Below are positions 1-8,140 of a DNA stretch of 64,000 nucleotides, piece after piece (position 1 is the stretch's first letter; every line of letters starts with the position of its first letter). The notes under the pieces were generated by a model. It was not told the origin of the DNA, did no database searches, and was given only the letters and a program-made list of their open reading frames with translations. The position numbers and the translations under genes are program-made. This DNA comes from Pseudogulbenkiania subflava DSM 22618 (lineage in GTDB: Bacteria; Pseudomonadota; Gammaproteobacteria; Burkholderiales; Chromobacteriaceae), in contig NZ_FXAG01000022.1 of NCBI RefSeq assembly GCF_900177275.1, positions 16,455 to 80,454 of the forward strand. Reading direction: 5' to 3'.

Positions 1-165
1 TCTGTGAAGCGGACGAACGCCAGGGTGGCAGCGGCGCCTTGATGGTCCTGTTACGCCGCCCTCCCTCACCAAACAAGTAACCCCTCTTCCCAGCGTCATG
101 GGTTTCCGCTAGTCTTCAAGAAAAGGGCGGGCCCATGTCATTACCACCCTACCCAGGAGCTACGC
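1..165. other. left edge, no complete gene
   Basis: The first 165 bases hold no complete gene. One frame stays open from the edge to a TAA at about 78-80 and could be the tail of an upstream plus-strand gene, but about 25 codons are too few to identify it. The rest is the leader of the peroxiredoxin gene, with GGAG about 8 bases before its ATG. Confidence 0.4.
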
Positions 166-618
166 ATGCAAGGCGAACGCTGCCCCGACTTCACTCTGCC
201 GGCCACTTCCGGCAAAACGTTCACGTTGGCCGAAGCCGGCAAACCACTGGTCATCTACTTCTACCCCAAGGACAACACTCCCGGCTGCACCAACGAATCG
301 ATGGCCTTCCGCGACCTCTACACGGAATTCACCGCAGCCGGAGCCGAAGTGGTCGGCATCTCGCGTGACAGCCTGAAGTCCCATGAAAACTTCAAGGCCA
401 AGCTGGAACTACCCTTCGAATTGCTGGCCGACCAGGAAGAAGTCGTCTGCAACCGCTTCGCTGTCATCAAGATGAAGAATATGTATGGCAAACAGGTAAG
501 GGGGATTGAGCGCAGCACTTTCGTCATCGACACGCAAGGTAACGTGGCGCGGGAATGGCGTGGCGTGAAGGTGCCAGGCCACGCCGAAGAAGTGCTGGCG
601 TTCGTCAAGACGCTTTGA
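166..618 (+). CDS. bcp: thioredoxin-dependent peroxiredoxin (Bcp/PrxQ family)
   Basis: This 150-residue cytoplasmic thiol peroxidase reduces hydrogen peroxide and organic hydroperoxides with thioredoxin as the electron source. The AhpC/TSA fold spans the whole chain. The peroxidatic cysteine is Cys41 in the motif PKDNTPGCT. In E. coli Bcp a resolving cysteine follows five residues later, but here that position (46) is Met, so the enzyme should work as a 1-Cys type or use another cysteine (Cys6 or the one in VVCNRF). The ATG at 166 follows a GGAG. The next plus-strand gene, the PIN-PhoH protein, starts 55 bases on, so the two may be co-transcribed. Family assignment is firm; the mechanism note is inference. 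Confidence 0.93.
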   Translation: MQGERCPDFTLPATSGKTFTLAEAGKPLVIYFYPKDNTPGCTNESMAFRDLYTEFTAAGAEVVGISRDSLKSHENFKAKLELPFELLADQEEVVCNRFAVIKMKNMYGKQVRGIERSTFVIDTQGNVAREWRGVKVPGHAEEVLAFVKTL

Positions 619-673
619 GCGCAGCCCTGCCCGGCATCCCCGGCCGGGCACTGCGCAGACAAGGGGACTCATC

Positions 674-2077
674 ATGACAAGCCACAGGAAAAGCAGAATC
701 GCCAAGCTGTTTGTGCTGGACACGAATGTACTGCTGCACGACCCGACCTGCCTCTTCCGCTTCGAAGAGCATGATATTTTCATCCCCATCATCACCCTCG
801 AAGAACTCGACAATCACAAGACCGGCATGTCCGAAGTGGCGCGCAACGCCCGCCAGGCCAGCCGCTTCCTGAACGAGATTGTCAGCAGCACCGAGGCACG
901 CATCGACGCCGGTATCTCGCTGGCCGGGCCAAGCAAAGATGCCGCCTCCGGCAAGCTGATCCTGCAGACCCAAGCCATTTACAGCGTGTTGCCCACCTCG
1001 CTGCCGGTCGGCAAAGCCGACAATCAGATCCTGGGCATCGTCATGGCGCTCAAGGAGCTGCATCCTGAACGCCCCGTCATCCTGGTCTCCAAAGACATCA
1101 ACATGCGCATCAAGGCGCGTGCGCTGGCACTGGATGCGGAAGACTACTTCAACGACAAGGTGCTGGAAGACACCGACCTGCTGTACACCGGGTCGCGCGA
1201 GATCGATGCCAGTTTTTGGGATCGCAACAGCGAAGACCTACGCTCGTGGCAGGAGCATGACCGACGCTACTACCAGATCAAGGGGCCGGACGTCCCGGAC
1301 ATGCACGTCAACCAGTTGCTCTGGCAGACCGGCGAGCAGCCGTTGCTGGCCATGGTCACCAAGATCGAGGGCAAGACCGCCACCCTCGAGACGCTCAAGG
1401 ACTTCAGCCATCAGAAAAACAACGTCTGGGGCATCGTGGCGCGCAACCGTGAGCAGAACTTCGCCCTCAACCTGCTGATGAACCCGGATATCGATTTCAT
1501 CACCCTGCTGGGCCAGGCGGGCACCGGCAAGACCCTGCTGACACTGGCAGCCGGGCTCGCCATGACACTGGAGCAGAAACTCTACTCGGAAATCATCATG
1601 ACCCGGGTGACGGTGCCGGTTGGCGAGGACATAGGCTTCCTGCCCGGCACCGAGGAAGAAAAGATGACCCCCTGGATGGGGGCGCTGGAAGACAACCTCG
1701 ACGTGCTCAACAAGAGCGACGACGACGGAGGAGACTGGGGACGCGCCGCCACCCGTGACCTGATCCGCTCGCGCATCAAGGTGAAGAGCCTCAATTTCAT
1801 GCGCGGCCGCACCTTCCTCAACAAGTACCTGATCATCGACGAGGCCCAGAACCTCACGCCCAAGCAGATGAAGACGCTGATCACCCGCGCCGGTCCCGGC
1901 ACCAAGGTGGTCTGTCTCGGCAACATCTCGCAGATCGATACTCCCTACCTGACCGAAGGCAGCTCCGGGCTGACCTACGTCGTCGACCGCTTCAAGGGAT
2001 GGGTGCACTCGGGCCATATCACGCTGCAGCGTGGCGAGCGTTCGAGGCTGGCCGACTTCGCAGCCGAAGTGCTATGA
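674..2077 (+). CDS. phoH: PIN-PhoH family ATPase/ribonuclease
   Basis: This 467-residue protein joins an N-terminal PIN nuclease domain (residues about 12-150, starting FVLDTNVLLHDP with the acidic metal-binding residues) to a C-terminal PhoH ATPase domain. The ATPase part shows Walker A GQAGTGKT at about residue 280 and a Walker B-like DEAQNLTP at about 389. Proteins of this PhoH2/YlaK type are linked to RNA unwinding and cleavage and sometimes to toxin-antitoxin systems; no antitoxin gene is visible here. Its stop overlaps the start of the following hydrolase gene (ATGA), so the two are translationally coupled. The ATG at 674 is preceded by a GGGG-rich stretch acting as ribosome site. Confidence 0.9.
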   Translation: MTSHRKSRIAKLFVLDTNVLLHDPTCLFRFEEHDIFIPIITLEELDNHKTGMSEVARNARQASRFLNEIVSSTEARIDAGISLAGPSKDAASGKLILQTQAIYSVLPTSLPVGKADNQILGIVMALKELHPERPVILVSKDINMRIKARALALDAEDYFNDKVLEDTDLLYTGSREIDASFWDRNSEDLRSWQEHDRRYYQIKGPDVPDMHVNQLLWQTGEQPLLAMVTKIEGKTATLETLKDFSHQKNNVWGIVARNREQNFALNLLMNPDIDFITLLGQAGTGKTLLTLAAGLAMTLEQKLYSEIIMTRVTVPVGEDIGFLPGTEEEKMTPWMGALEDNLDVLNKSDDDGGDWGRAATRDLIRSRIKVKSLNFMRGRTFLNKYLIIDEAQNLTPKQMKTLITRAGPGTKVVCLGNISQIDTPYLTEGSSGLTYVVDRFKGWVHSGHITLQRGERSRLADFAAEVL

Positions 2078-2907
2078 CGCACCCCCGTCTCGAAGTCATT
2101 CGCGAGGCGGCAAAAGGGGTGGCGCGCAATGCGCCGCCCCTTTTGTTTTTGCATGGGGCTTTCTCCGCCGCCTGGTGCTGGCAAGAGCATTTCCTGACCT
2201 GGTTCGCCGAGCAAGGCTACGATTGCTGGGCACCCAGCCTGGAGGGTCACGGTGGCAGCAGCGGGCGCAACTACCTGTCCGGCATCAGCATCGACGACTA
2301 TGTACGCAATCTATCGGCGGTGATTCGCCAGATCGGCCACACCCCGATCGTCATCGGCCACTCGATGGGGGGCTTCGTACTGCAACAATATCTTGCCCTG
2401 CACGCCCTGCCTGGCGCCGTCTTCCTGGCCTCGGTTCCTCCACACGGGCTCGCCGGCTCCAGCCTCCGTTTGCTGAGCCAGGCGCCATCGCAGTTTCTTG
2501 CGTTGAATCTGTATCAGAACGGCATGCATCAACCCGACTGGCGCGAGTTGCGGGACATGCTGTTTTCTCCTGCCGCCAGCGACGAGGCCATCGCCCTGAT
2601 GGCCAGGCAAGCTCAGCAGGAAAGCCAGCGCGCCATCATGGACATGACCCTGATCAACCCGCTGTTCATCCGCCCGTTGCCGCCGGTGCCGGCGCTGGTA
2701 CTGGGCGCCGCCGACGACAGGCTGATCTCGGCTGCCGACGTGGTCGCCACCGCCTCCCGGCTCAACTGCACCGCCGAGATTCTGCCGAGCATCGGCCACA
2801 TGATGATGCTGGACGCTCACTGGCCGCAGGTTGCCGATCGCATACTGGAATGGCTCGACCGGCACTGGCCACAACCTGAAGCCGAAACCTACCCCTCCCC
2901 CAATTGA
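2074..2907 (+). CDS. alpha/beta hydrolase
   Basis: This 277-residue alpha/beta-hydrolase-fold protein has the nucleophile elbow GHSMGG with Ser97, an oxyanion region LFLHGAFS near residue 25 and a C-terminal catalytic His in IGHMMMLD. The acid is probably the Asp in GAADDRLIS. The substrate cannot be read from sequence; lipase, esterase or thioesterase activity are all possible. I chose the ATG at 2074 because it overlaps the phoH stop as ATGA and begins just before the conserved fold; an upstream in-frame start would lie inside phoH. It is followed at once by a copy of the repeated word GGTTGGCCGAA. Confidence 0.85.
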   Translation: MTHPRLEVIREAAKGVARNAPPLLFLHGAFSAAWCWQEHFLTWFAEQGYDCWAPSLEGHGGSSGRNYLSGISIDDYVRNLSAVIRQIGHTPIVIGHSMGGFVLQQYLALHALPGAVFLASVPPHGLAGSSLRLLSQAPSQFLALNLYQNGMHQPDWRELRDMLFSPAASDEAIALMARQAQQESQRAIMDMTLINPLFIRPLPPVPALVLGAADDRLISAADVVATASRLNCTAEILPSIGHMMMLDAHWPQVADRILEWLDRHWPQPEAETYPSPN

Positions 2908-2913
2908 TACCAA

Positions 2914-2924
2914 GGTTGGCCGAA
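2914..2924 (+). repeat. GGTTGGCCGAA repeat, intergenic
   Basis: An exact copy of the 11-mer preceded by A, lying in the 23-bp gap between the convergent hydrolase and nuclease genes. The following bases (GCGGCC) allow a short fold with GGCCG, but there is no inverted partner. One of 13 copies in the window. Confidence 0.7.
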
Positions 2925-2930
2925 GCGGCC

Positions 2931-3509
2931 TCAGTTGCCGCGTTTACTGCGCCGGAACTCCCATGGTGCTTGTGGGGCGCTCCCTTCCCACAGCCCCAGG
3001 CGTTGGGCGCGCGCCTGCTGTTCAGCCGCCTCGTAGCGGGAAAAATCCTCGGCAGACTGGTTCTTGCTGGCATAAAAGCGATAATGCCAGGCGTAACCCT
3101 CTTTGAGCTGGGCCAGGTTGACGTCGGTCGCCCCTTGCCAGACACGTCCCACGATCCGGCCATAACGGTCTTTTTCCACCACGTCCACCTTTACCACCTG
3201 GCGATAAACACGGGCAGCCAGTATCTGCTTGGCACGCTGCCCATACGGCTGAGCCTTCTCAGGTGCATCGATGAAAGCAAACCGGATCTTGTGCTGCTGT
3301 TGCGCCGCATCCAGCACAGTGATGGTGTCGCCATCGGCCACCCCAACGACAACTCCGCTGATTTCTCCGTTATCCGCCTGGGCGAAATAGGCACCAACCG
3401 CCAACAGCAGCGTGACACCCGCGATCAGCTTTTTAGCCGTGGAGGCCCCGGAGAGCAACGTCATGACGGCACCAAGTTGCCGCTGATTCACTTTCATCTG
3501 CACATACAC
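2931..3509 (-). CDS. thermonuclease-family (SNase-like) nuclease, exported or membrane-anchored
   Basis: This 192-residue protein has a hydrophobic segment (about residues 28-45, LIAGVTLLLAVGAYFAQA) followed by a staphylococcal-nuclease-like OB fold. The fold carries GVADGDTITVL, the active-site region IRFAFIDAPEKAQPYGQRAK, and the second arginine region VEKDRYGRIVGRVW. These match the conserved Arg, Asp and Glu catalytic positions of the family, so calcium-dependent hydrolysis of DNA or RNA outside the cytoplasm is likely. The start at 3509 is preceded by AAGGG; an internal ATG four codons later is the alternative. The C-terminus is basic. It is separated from the upstream adenosyltransferase gene by a terminator. 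Confidence 0.85.
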   Translation of the reverse strand: MYVQMKVNQRQLGAVMTLLSGASTAKKLIAGVTLLLAVGAYFAQADNGEISGVVVGVADGDTITVLDAAQQQHKIRFAFIDAPEKAQPYGQRAKQILAARVYRQVVKVDVVEKDRYGRIVGRVWQGATDVNLAQLKEGYAWHYRFYASKNQSAEDFSRYEAAEQQARAQRLGLWEGSAPQAPWEFRRSKRGN

Positions 3510-3514
3510 CCTTC

Positions 3515-3542
3515 ACAAAACAAAAACGGCCTTGCGGCCGTT
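3515..3542 (-). terminator. Rho-independent terminator of the pduO-type operon
   Basis: On the minus strand a 7-bp perfect stem AACGGCC/GGCCGTT with loop GCAA is followed by TTTTGTTTTG. It lies 18 bases after the adenosyltransferase stop and before the nuclease gene. Confidence 0.85.
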
Positions 3543-3559
3543 CCACTTCATATCGACAA

Positions 3560-4120
3560 TCAGCAATCGCTCTCATGCCGGCGTGGCTGCCACAACACGT
3601 CAGGGTGGCCCTCCACACGGTTGAGATGCCGGGCCAGCACGAACAGGGCGTCAGACAAGCGATTGAGATACTGCCGGGCCGTTTTCGAGACCTCCTCCTC
3701 ACGAGCCAGCGCCACCACCGTCCGTTCTGCGCGACGGCAGACCGAGCGGGCCTGGTGAGCCAGCGCGGCAGAACGCGAACCGCCAGGAAGGATGAACTCC
3801 TTGAGCATCGGCAACTCGGCGTTCATCTCTGTCACCTTGCCCTCCAGCGCCAGCACCTGGGCCGGCTGCAGCGCCTTGTAGCCGGGCACAGCCAATTCCG
3901 AACCGAGGTCGAACAGCGCATGCTGCACCTCGCTCAGCCAGAGCGCCACCTCAGACGGCAGCACTTCGGCCAACAGCACGCCGATGACGCTATTCAGTTC
4001 GTCCACATCGCCCATGGCCGCGATGCGGGTAGCGTCCTTGCTTACCCGGCTACCGTCTCCCAGACCGGTCGTTCCATCGTCACCGGTGCGGGTGACGATA
4101 CGTGACAGCCGATGCCCCAT
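3560..4120 (-). CDS. ATP:cob(I)alamin adenosyltransferase, PduO type
   Basis: This 186-residue enzyme transfers the adenosyl group of ATP to cob(I)alamin to make adenosylcobalamin. The N-terminal ATP loop reads TRTGDDGTTGLGDGSRVSK, followed by the family's GDVDELNS and, near residue 130, the helix RSVCRRAERTVVAL, and late NRLSDALFVLAR. It therefore belongs to the PduO/MMAB trimeric family, not to CobA. The ATG at 4120 shares a base with the stop of the upstream gene (TGATG), so the pair is translationally coupled; a GTG one codon earlier is possible. No other cobalamin gene is nearby, so a salvage role is the simplest reading. Confidence 0.93.
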   Translation of the reverse strand: MGHRLSRIVTRTGDDGTTGLGDGSRVSKDATRIAAMGDVDELNSVIGVLLAEVLPSEVALWLSEVQHALFDLGSELAVPGYKALQPAQVLALEGKVTEMNAELPMLKEFILPGGSRSAALAHQARSVCRRAERTVVALAREEEVSKTARQYLNRLSDALFVLARHLNRVEGHPDVLWQPRRHESDC

Positions 4121-5976
4121 CACGACTTCCCGTCCCGTTCGTCACGACCGATCTCGCTGATGGCCTGACGCAGGCTCTCACGCAGCGTTTCGTTGAACAG
4201 CATCTCGTAGTCCTCTTTCAGCTGGTGCATCACGCCGGCCAGCATCTGCCGCGCCTGCATTTCCAGTGCGTCCTGCAACCACAGAGACAGCTCGACTTTC
4301 ATCCGCGGCAGAATCTTCTGCGTCAGTGAATCGATCAAGGACTGCTCATCTACCACGGCGCAGGAGGGTTCAGGGTCCTTCTCGACCGCTTTATCCGTAC
4401 CGACAACCGGTTCGGATATCTCCAGCAACGGCGCGGCAGGGGCCGGCGGCGCCTCACTCGACGGAGGAACCGACACCTGCCCTGCTACCGCACTGCTGCT
4501 GGGCTCCGGCATGGAGGGCGCATCAACCGCAACCGCGCAGACACCGGCAACGGCATCCTCCAAGTCCAACACGGACGAGCTATCATCATCCGACACGGGG
4601 GCCGGGTCGGGCGAAATCGCGTCTATCCCCACCTCAGACGCACCGCTCGCTCCGGACAACAGCTCGTCCGACTCCGCCATGGAGGCTAGCGGTTCCTCTA
4701 CTCCCGACACAGGCAGGTCGACAGCAGCCCTTTCCGGCTCAATCACCGCCCCCTCCAAGCCGTTCTCATGCGGTAGATTCACTGCGACGTCCACGTGGGC
4801 AGCAGGTGGAACCGCCTCGGCAACGTTTGCCGCCGCAGAGAACTCGGGCAATCCGCCATTGATGAATTCCTCGAGCCAGGCGTCCCCATCAACCTCCTCC
4901 TGCGACTCGGCAACGCCGACATCCAGCGAGGATTTCTCGGCGACAGGGAGGTCATGCACCTCAGTGGTTTCCGAGAACGAGACTTCCAGCTCCGGCAAGG
5001 CCGGAACGCCGGCCAATGCGTCTCCCTCCCCGGATGGAGCGTACGTCACAGCCCACGAGGAAGATGACTCGGGGCCAATTCCGCCACCCAGCACGCCAGT
5101 CGGCAAGCTGTCGATATCAATACGCTGCGGAGCCAAAGCCGGTTCAGGGGCCGTTTCCATGTGCTGGGTCGACTCCACCTCGGTATTTTCGGCCCAGGAC
5201 GCAAGCGGAGCGTCCACCGGCTCGGCCTCTTCGCCCCCCAGCTCGACGGCGGCGATAACGCCCGGCTCCACTTGCCCGTCACCAGACAGACCATCAGGCA
5301 CCTTGACCTGGACTGCCATCGGTGCGCCGGCATCAACCGCTTCCGGGGCGCCTTCGGTCAATAGCGGAATCGAAACCGAGCCCTCCAAACCAACGGCATC
5401 GGACAAAGAGGCAACGGCGGCACTCTCGGGTTTCCCATCCTGGGCAGCCACCGGCTCCGACCATTCCATGGTCAGCTCCGGTATGTCGAACGCACTGTCA
5501 TGCAGGGGCGCTGGCTCTACAGACGTCGTCGTAGGGTGCTCCTCCACCGGCGGCGTCAGTATGAAATCAAAGACGCCCGCACCCAGATCGCCTACTGGGA
5601 CCGATTCGCTTTCCTGCGGCACCGGCGCAACCCTCTGCAACTCGGGCAGCACGTCGCCCAGCGCCAGCTCGTCCAAGTCAGCCACATCCAGATCAAGCGA
5701 TGGCAGATTTGAAAAATCCACCACCGGCTCGGTACTCACCGGCACCGGCCCCACATCCAGCACATCGTCGAGGGGTAACTCAGGAATCTCCAGCTCGATG
5801 GTGGCTGCTTCCGGCATGGCGGCCACCATCGCATCCAGTTCGCCGGAGAAGTCGAAATCAGGCAGCTCGAAGGGGGGCTCATCCGTCAGGACGGGCGGCG
5901 CCGCCTCTTCAACTACGTCGGTCAACACCGGGAGTTCCAGACCAGCGGGAAGCGATGCGTTTTGCGAGGGATTCAT
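4120..5976 (-). CDS. large acidic low-complexity protein with conserved-looking C-terminal helices
   Basis: I do not recognise this 618-residue protein. After a short N-terminus, residues about 15-540 are rich in Glu, Asp, Pro, Val, Ala and Ser with no Cys-rich or catalytic motif, and look intrinsically disordered. The last 80 residues differ: DSLTQKILPRMKVELSLWLQ and QLKEDYEMLFNETLRESLRQ look amphipathic and helical, then a charged tail. This layout (acidic Pro-rich linker plus C-terminal helical bundle) resembles in form polar scaffolds such as PopZ or parts of FimV/HubP, but I see no sequence homology. It starts one base after the holC stop and is coupled to the adenosyltransferase gene, so it belongs to the pepA-holC transcript. 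Confidence 0.75.
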   Translation of the reverse strand: MNPSQNASLPAGLELPVLTDVVEEAAPPVLTDEPPFELPDFDFSGELDAMVAAMPEAATIELEIPELPLDDVLDVGPVPVSTEPVVDFSNLPSLDLDVADLDELALGDVLPELQRVAPVPQESESVPVGDLGAGVFDFILTPPVEEHPTTTSVEPAPLHDSAFDIPELTMEWSEPVAAQDGKPESAAVASLSDAVGLEGSVSIPLLTEGAPEAVDAGAPMAVQVKVPDGLSGDGQVEPGVIAAVELGGEEAEPVDAPLASWAENTEVESTQHMETAPEPALAPQRIDIDSLPTGVLGGGIGPESSSSWAVTYAPSGEGDALAGVPALPELEVSFSETTEVHDLPVAEKSSLDVGVAESQEEVDGDAWLEEFINGGLPEFSAAANVAEAVPPAAHVDVAVNLPHENGLEGAVIEPERAAVDLPVSGVEEPLASMAESDELLSGASGASEVGIDAISPDPAPVSDDDSSSVLDLEDAVAGVCAVAVDAPSMPEPSSSAVAGQVSVPPSSEAPPAPAAPLLEISEPVVGTDKAVEKDPEPSCAVVDEQSLIDSLTQKILPRMKVELSLWLQDALEMQARQMLAGVMHQLKEDYEMLFNETLRESLRQAISEIGRDERDGKS

Positions 5977-5977
5977 C

Positions 5978-6403
5978 TCAGAGGTGGCTCATATCGTGAT
6001 GTTCGATCTCGTAGGCTGCCGCGCGGTAGAACCGAAAACGCTCGCGTGCTGTCGCCAACGACGCCTCGTCGCAACCGACGATTTCCAGAATACGGGCAAA
6101 GTGCTCGGGATGCTCCGGCAACGCCGGCCCCAGGTTCAACAGAACCGGGTGCTCCAGGTCAGCCGGCAAGCGCGTCGTAAGCCAGATCGGCGTTTCCGGA
6201 GCTTCGCCAGCATCCAACTGACAATGCGGCACGAACTGGGTATCCGCGATGCTCCACAACCGGGCGCTGAAGCCCGCCAATTGCCCTTCATCGGCCAACC
6301 ACACAAGCAGGCGCTCGCCCTTGCGGAATACCGTTTGGGCAAGCCTGCAAGCAAACGCCTGAGGGTCGGCGACGTTGGTGTAAAAGTCAATCCGCGGCAT
6401 CAT
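5978..6403 (-). CDS. holC: DNA polymerase III subunit chi
   Basis: This 141-residue protein matches the chi subunit of the clamp-loader complex, which contacts SSB at the replication fork. Typical features are the start PRIDFYTNVADPQAFACRL, the central KGERLLVWLADEGQLAGFSARLW region with the acidic-tryptophan pattern, and the late RFRFYRAAAYEI. The start lies inside the 3' end of pepA (two ATGs in a row, 6403 and 6400), an arrangement common for pepA-holC in proteobacteria. An open frame extends upstream but only in an antiparallel composition of pepA and is not real. The following acidic-protein gene starts one base after its stop. Confidence 0.92.
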   Translation of the reverse strand: MMPRIDFYTNVADPQAFACRLAQTVFRKGERLLVWLADEGQLAGFSARLWSIADTQFVPHCQLDAGEAPETPIWLTTRLPADLEHPVLLNLGPALPEHPEHFARILEIVGCDEASLATARERFRFYRAAAYEIEHHDMSHL

Positions 6404-7949
6404 CAACCAGGTCGTGAGATTCGCGCCGCGGCCGGCCGCGACGCACCACATTGCCGATGGCGATATCGGCGCGGTCTTGCAGGAACTGCACCAACAACGG
6501 CACGGGGCGACCGGTCGCCCCCTTGTCCTTTCCGCTCTTCCATGCGGTTCCGGCAATATCCATGTGAGCCCAATCGTAGGACTTGGCAAAGCGCGACAGG
6601 AAACACGCCGCGGTAATACTGCCACCCGGGCGTCCGCCGGTATTGGTCATGTCGGCGAACGGACTCTTGATCGCCTCCTGGTACTCGTCCCACAGCGGCA
6701 AATGCCAGGCACGATCACCCACTTCTTCGCCCGCCGCCAGCAGTTCGCGCGCCAGGGAATCCTGGTTGCTGTAGAGGCCGCTGGCCACGTTGCCCAAGGC
6801 AATTATGCAGGCGCCGGTCAGCGTGGCGACGTCAATGACCAGAGCTGGATTGAAGCGTTCGGCAAACGTGAGGGCATCACACAGGATCAGGCGGCCTTCG
6901 GCGTCGGTGTTGAGAATCTCGACGGTCAGACCGGACATGGTCGTCACGATGTCGCCCGGCTTGTTGGCCTTGCCCGACGGCATGTTTTCGCAGGTGGGAA
7001 CGATGGCGATCAGGTTCAGCGGCAGCTGCATCTCGACGGCGGAGCGGAATGCGCCCAGCACGGTGGCGGCACCGCACATGTCGTACTTCATCTCGTCCAT
7101 GCCTTCGCTTTGCTTGAGCGAAATGCCGCCGGAATCGAATGTAATGCCCTTGCCGACCAGCACAATCGGCTTCTCGTCCGCCTTGCCCCCCTGGTAGGAC
7201 AGCACGATCAGACGCGCCTCTTCCTCGCTGCCCTTGGCCACTGACAGGAAGGAGGTCAAGCCTAGCGCCTCGATAGCGTCGGGAGCATAGATATCAGCTT
7301 TGACCGAGAACTGACGGGCCATCTCCTCTGCCTGCCGGGCGAGATAATCCGGTGTGCATACGTTGCCCGGCAGGTTGCCCAGGTCCTTGGCGAAATTCAT
7401 CCCATTGCCGATGGCCAGGCCGCGCTGCAGGCCTTTTTCACCGTCGGCCAAGTCGCTGCGACGCGGTACCGCGAGGGTGAGCTTGCGCGGTTCGCGCAGA
7501 CCGTCTTCGGACTTGGTCTTGAAGCGGTCGAAACGATACAGGGTGTCGAGCGTTACTACCGTCGCCTGTTCGATCATCCACTCCGCATCATGCTTCTTGA
7601 CTGTCAGCTCGGTCAGATAGCTCACGGCCTCATTGGCCGACGTCTGGGTCAGAGCGCGAACCGAACTGCGGATCGCCTCGCGATATTCCTTGGCGCGGAA
7701 ATCACGCTCCTTGCCCAAGCCGACCAGCATCACCCGGTCGCACAGGGTGTGCGGCACCGCATGCAGGATGAGGGTGGAGCCCAACTTTCCCTCCATGTCG
7801 CCGCGGCGGATCACATCGCTGATGAAGCCGTTGGAAATGCGATCGAGCAGGTCCGCGGCGAAGGTCAGCTTGCGCGACTCGAACACGCCGACGATAACGC
7901 AGGCGACGCGCTGTTTTTCCGGGCTACCGCTTTTTATGTTAAATTCCAT
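6387..7949 (-). CDS. pepA: leucyl aminopeptidase (M17 family)
   Basis: This 520-residue cytosolic zinc/manganese aminopeptidase removes N-terminal residues from peptides. The C-terminal catalytic domain carries the family signature NTDAEGRL at about residues 346-353, plus VGKGITFDSGGISLK and KYDMCGAATVLG metal and substrate motifs. The C-terminus extends beyond the usual end (TGRPVPLLVQFL) by about 30 residues of mixed charge, and the last bases overlap holC. The ATG at 7949 begins the typical MEFNIKSG sequence. It is divergent from lptF, as in many gamma- and betaproteobacteria; the 190-bp gap should hold both promoters. Confidence 0.96.
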   Translation of the reverse strand: MEFNIKSGSPEKQRVACVIVGVFESRKLTFAADLLDRISNGFISDVIRRGDMEGKLGSTLILHAVPHTLCDRVMLVGLGKERDFRAKEYREAIRSSVRALTQTSANEAVSYLTELTVKKHDAEWMIEQATVVTLDTLYRFDRFKTKSEDGLREPRKLTLAVPRRSDLADGEKGLQRGLAIGNGMNFAKDLGNLPGNVCTPDYLARQAEEMARQFSVKADIYAPDAIEALGLTSFLSVAKGSEEEARLIVLSYQGGKADEKPIVLVGKGITFDSGGISLKQSEGMDEMKYDMCGAATVLGAFRSAVEMQLPLNLIAIVPTCENMPSGKANKPGDIVTTMSGLTVEILNTDAEGRLILCDALTFAERFNPALVIDVATLTGACIIALGNVASGLYSNQDSLARELLAAGEEVGDRAWHLPLWDEYQEAIKSPFADMTNTGGRPGGSITAACFLSRFAKSYDWAHMDIAGTAWKSGKDKGATGRPVPLLVQFLQDRADIAIGNVVRRGRPRRESHDLVDDAAD

Positions 7950-8140
7950 CGTGAACTCTCATGGATTATGTGCGTCAATTATGCCTGTTCCAACCGTGTG
8001 TCAGCCGGTTACGCCCAAGAATAGAGGCATTGACCGCAAACAGATAGTCTCCCACTCCAGAATCTGCCAAACAGGCACCTCTGAAAATTCATTCAAATTA
8101 TCTCTACGCTTAACATAAAAAGTCAAAAAGGCCCTGCTCA

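Noticed and set aside
4511..6616. 701-codon open frame on the plus strand opposite to the acidic protein and holC
   Set aside because: It is rich in Ser, Thr, Gly and Ala as expected from the antisense of a Glu/Asp/Pro-rich gene, and it covers holC antisense. The minus-strand genes have correct overlaps and families.
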